Below are positions 62,369-64,000 of a stretch of DNA of 64,000 nucleotides, one piece after another. Every line of letters starts with the position of its first letter. The first letter of the stretch is position 1. Origin of the DNA: Pullulanibacillus camelliae (lineage in GTDB: Bacteria; Bacillota; Bacilli; Bacillales; Sporolactobacillaceae); contig NZ_BMIR01000008.1 of NCBI RefSeq assembly GCF_014642655.1, forward strand, positions 1 to 64,000, read 5' to 3'. The notes under the pieces were generated by a model that was given only the letters and a program-made list of their open reading frames with translations, ran no database searches and was not told the origin of the DNA. The position numbers and the translations under genes are program-made.

Positions 62369-64000
62369 ATGTTTCCAAGAAAAAATAAATCCATTAATCG
62401 GTGGGCAGCAATCGTCGCTTTATTTTTCTTGCTGCTCTTTTTTGTGATCACAGGTCGATTTGTTTATTTGGCGCAAGCAAAAGAAGTCGATGGGCAGAAC
62501 TTGATTCATGTCGCAAAAAATCAGTGGACAGAAGTTAAAGCCGTTGATTCGCAGCGCGGAGAAATCCTTGATCATAACGGTGATGTTCTTGCTCAAGATA
62601 TCCCAGCGTATACAGTGACAGCTGTACTAAGCCACAAAGCAGATTCCTATGTAAAAGATAAAGCAAAGACAGCTGAGGAGCTGGCACCGATTATTAATAT
62701 GTCTGCAAGTAAAATTGAATCGCTTTTAAATAGGGATGCTTATTGGGTAGAGCTCGGACCTGGCGGGCGTAAAATCAGCTATGCCAAAAAGCAACAGATT
62801 GAAAAGCTTAAGCTCCCAGGGATCATCTTTCAGACGGAATCCAAGCGCAACTATCCGAATGGTCAATTTGCTCCTTATGTTGTCGGCTTTACGACGTTAG
62901 ACGACAAGCTTGGAAAACAAAAAGGAGTATTAGGTATTGAGCAATCCTTGAATGATGAGCTGACCGAACAGGATGGTAGTCTATCATTCTATCGAGACCA
63001 TCAAGGCGTCAAGCTTCCCGATAGTGATAAATTGATTAAAAAGCCTAAGAATGGTGATAATGTTTATTTAACCCTTGACAATAAGATCCAAACCGTCCTT
63101 GAAGGGGCGATGAATGATGTTAATAAGAAATACAAGCCGCATAGCATGTTAGCGGTGGTTGCTGATCCAAAAACGGGTGCGATTTTAGCTATGTCCAATC
63201 GCCCTAGCTTCGATCCTAACAAGCGCAATATCACCAATTATACAAATGACGTCATTTCTGATCCTTATGAACCGGGTTCGGTCATGAAAACCTTCACATT
63301 AGCCGCAGCAATTAATGAAGGGGTATGGAACAGCAAGGCTACTTATCAGTCAGGGCAATATAAGATTAAGGGGTCAGAGCCTGTTCACGACTGGGATCAG
63401 GATTGGGGCCGTATTTCATTTGAACAAGGCTTTGTCCGTTCATCGAACGTTGCCTTTTCGATTGTTGAAGACAAATTATTAGGGCCTAAGCGTTTTTATA
63501 ACTACTTACAACGCTTCGGCTTTACGAAAAAAACGGGAATTGATTTGCCTAATGAAAGCAATAGTAGGGTGAATTTTAAATGGCATCCCGATCAGGTGCA
63601 GGCGAGTTTTGGCCAAGGCTCAGCTTTTACCGCTATTCAAATCGTTCAAGCTGCAACTGCCATTGCTAATGATGGCAAAATGATGCAGCCCTATATTGTT
63701 CAGAAGGTCGTTAATCCTGATACAGGTAAAGTTGTCCAGGAGCATCAACCTAAACAGGTGGGCACGCCGATTACCAAGGAAACGTCAGAAAAAGTGCGCA
63801 GCCTCATGCGTAAGGTCGTGACGGATAAGGAGAATGGAACCGGGAAAGGCTATGCGATCAAAAATTATGATGTGATTGGTAAAACTGGGACGGCGCAAAT
63901 CTCTGGAGGGCCTAATGGGTATTTAACAGGAAAAGATAACTATATTTTTTCATTTCTAGGCATGGCGCCAGAAAAGGATCCGAAGCTCATTGTCTACGTG
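62369..64000 (+). CDS. pbpB: penicillin-binding protein 2B, septal transpeptidase (3' end outside window)
   Basis: ATG 62369 (GGTAGGTG upstream), open to the right edge: 544 residues seen. An N-terminal membrane helix (about 12-32) is followed by the PBP dimerisation domain (about 50-220; RGEILDHNGDVLAQD) and the transpeptidase domain. Active-site Ser about 304 in SVMK, SxN motif SSN in VRSSNVAFS and KTG in IGKTGTAQIS are present. It crosslinks septal peptidoglycan with FtsW, encoded at 32 kb. The C-terminal PASTA repeats expected in this protein would be beyond the window. Confidence 0.95.
   Translation, partial: MFPRKNKSINRWAAIVALFFLLLFFVITGRFVYLAQAKEVDGQNLIHVAKNQWTEVKAVDSQRGEILDHNGDVLAQDIPAYTVTAVLSHKADSYVKDKAKTAEELAPIINMSASKIESLLNRDAYWVELGPGGRKISYAKKQQIEKLKLPGIIFQTESKRNYPNGQFAPYVVGFTTLDDKLGKQKGVLGIEQSLNDELTEQDGSLSFYRDHQGVKLPDSDKLIKKPKNGDNVYLTLDNKIQTVLEGAMNDVNKKYKPHSMLAVVADPKTGAILAMSNRPSFDPNKRNITNYTNDVISDPYEPGSVMKTFTLAAAINEGVWNSKATYQSGQYKIKGSEPVHDWDQDWGRISFEQGFVRSSNVAFSIVEDKLLGPKRFYNYLQRFGFTKKTGIDLPNESNSRVNFKWHPDQVQASFGQGSAFTAIQIVQAATAIANDGKMMQPYIVQKVVNPDTGKVVQEHQPKQVGTPITKETSEKVRSLMRKVVTDKENGTGKGYAIKNYDVIGKTGTAQISGGPNGYLTGKDNYIFSFLGMAPEKDPKLIVYV

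Overview
The window is a chromosomal segment of an endospore-forming, aerobic, low-to-mid GC Gram-positive bacterium of the order Bacillales. From about 8.4 kb to the right edge the gene order closely follows the Bacillus subtilis ktrC-rnjA-pdh-speA-typA-ylaN-ftsW-pycA-cta-ylb-rpmF-bshC-mraZ-pbpB stretch. Sporulation genes (ylaJ, ylbD, ylbJ, gerR), a bacillithiol gene (bshC), caa3 oxidase and SD-strong starts (including many TTG/GTG) all agree with this. The genus cannot be fixed from the sequence; several genes and repeats absent from B. subtilis indicate a divergent bacillus lineage.

Layout. (1) 1-7.2 kb: the end of an unidentified gene, then a cobalamin riboswitch with an intrinsic terminator, followed by a tightly packed six-gene operon: a sortase-anchored wall protein that combines two transcobalamin-type beta domains (DUF4430) with a prenyltransferase/terpenoid-cyclase-like alpha domain, a class D sortase, a DUF4430 lipoprotein, and a complete ECF importer (T component, fused A-A' ATPase, S component). 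This is the accessory highlight: it reads as a cell-wall-to-membrane vitamin B12 (or corrinoid) capture relay under B12 feedback. (2) 7.3-9.1 kb: an orphan CydB-like protein and the potassium channel regulator ktrC. (3) 9.1-13.8 kb: rnjA-rpoY, a very small basic ORF (25 codons), ykrA, def, ykyA. (4) 13.8-21 kb: the pyruvate dehydrogenase operon pdhABCD and speA. (5) 21-32 kb: two lineage-specific small genes, yktB, ykzI-like, suhB-like, ylaF, typA, ylaH, ylaI, ylaJ, ylaK, ylaL, ylaN. (6) 32-43 kb: ftsW, pyc, ctaA divergent from ctaB-ctaC-D-E-F. (7) 44-56 kb: acetyltransferase, ylbA, ylbC-G, rsmD (with its ylbH leader RNA), coaD, ylbJ-L, tmcAL, ylbN, rpmF. (8) 56-64 kb: gerR, an orphan biotinyl-fold protein, DUF3397 protein, bshC and the start of the division/cell wall cluster mraZ-rsmH-ftsL-pbpB (last gene cut by the window edge).

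Intergenic DNA is unusually informative. A composite family of GC-rich dispersed repeats fills most larger gaps, and most copies begin immediately downstream of the U-tract of an intrinsic terminator, in the orientation of the terminated gene; many carry a terminator-like hairpin themselves. One 0.4-kb gap (27.44-27.83 kb) holds a non-coding array of short words repeated with an almost exact 21-bp period. A remnant of an IS1380-type transposase with an internal deletion and a nonsense codon lies at 47.3-47.6 kb. No tRNA, rRNA, CRISPR array or prophage was seen.
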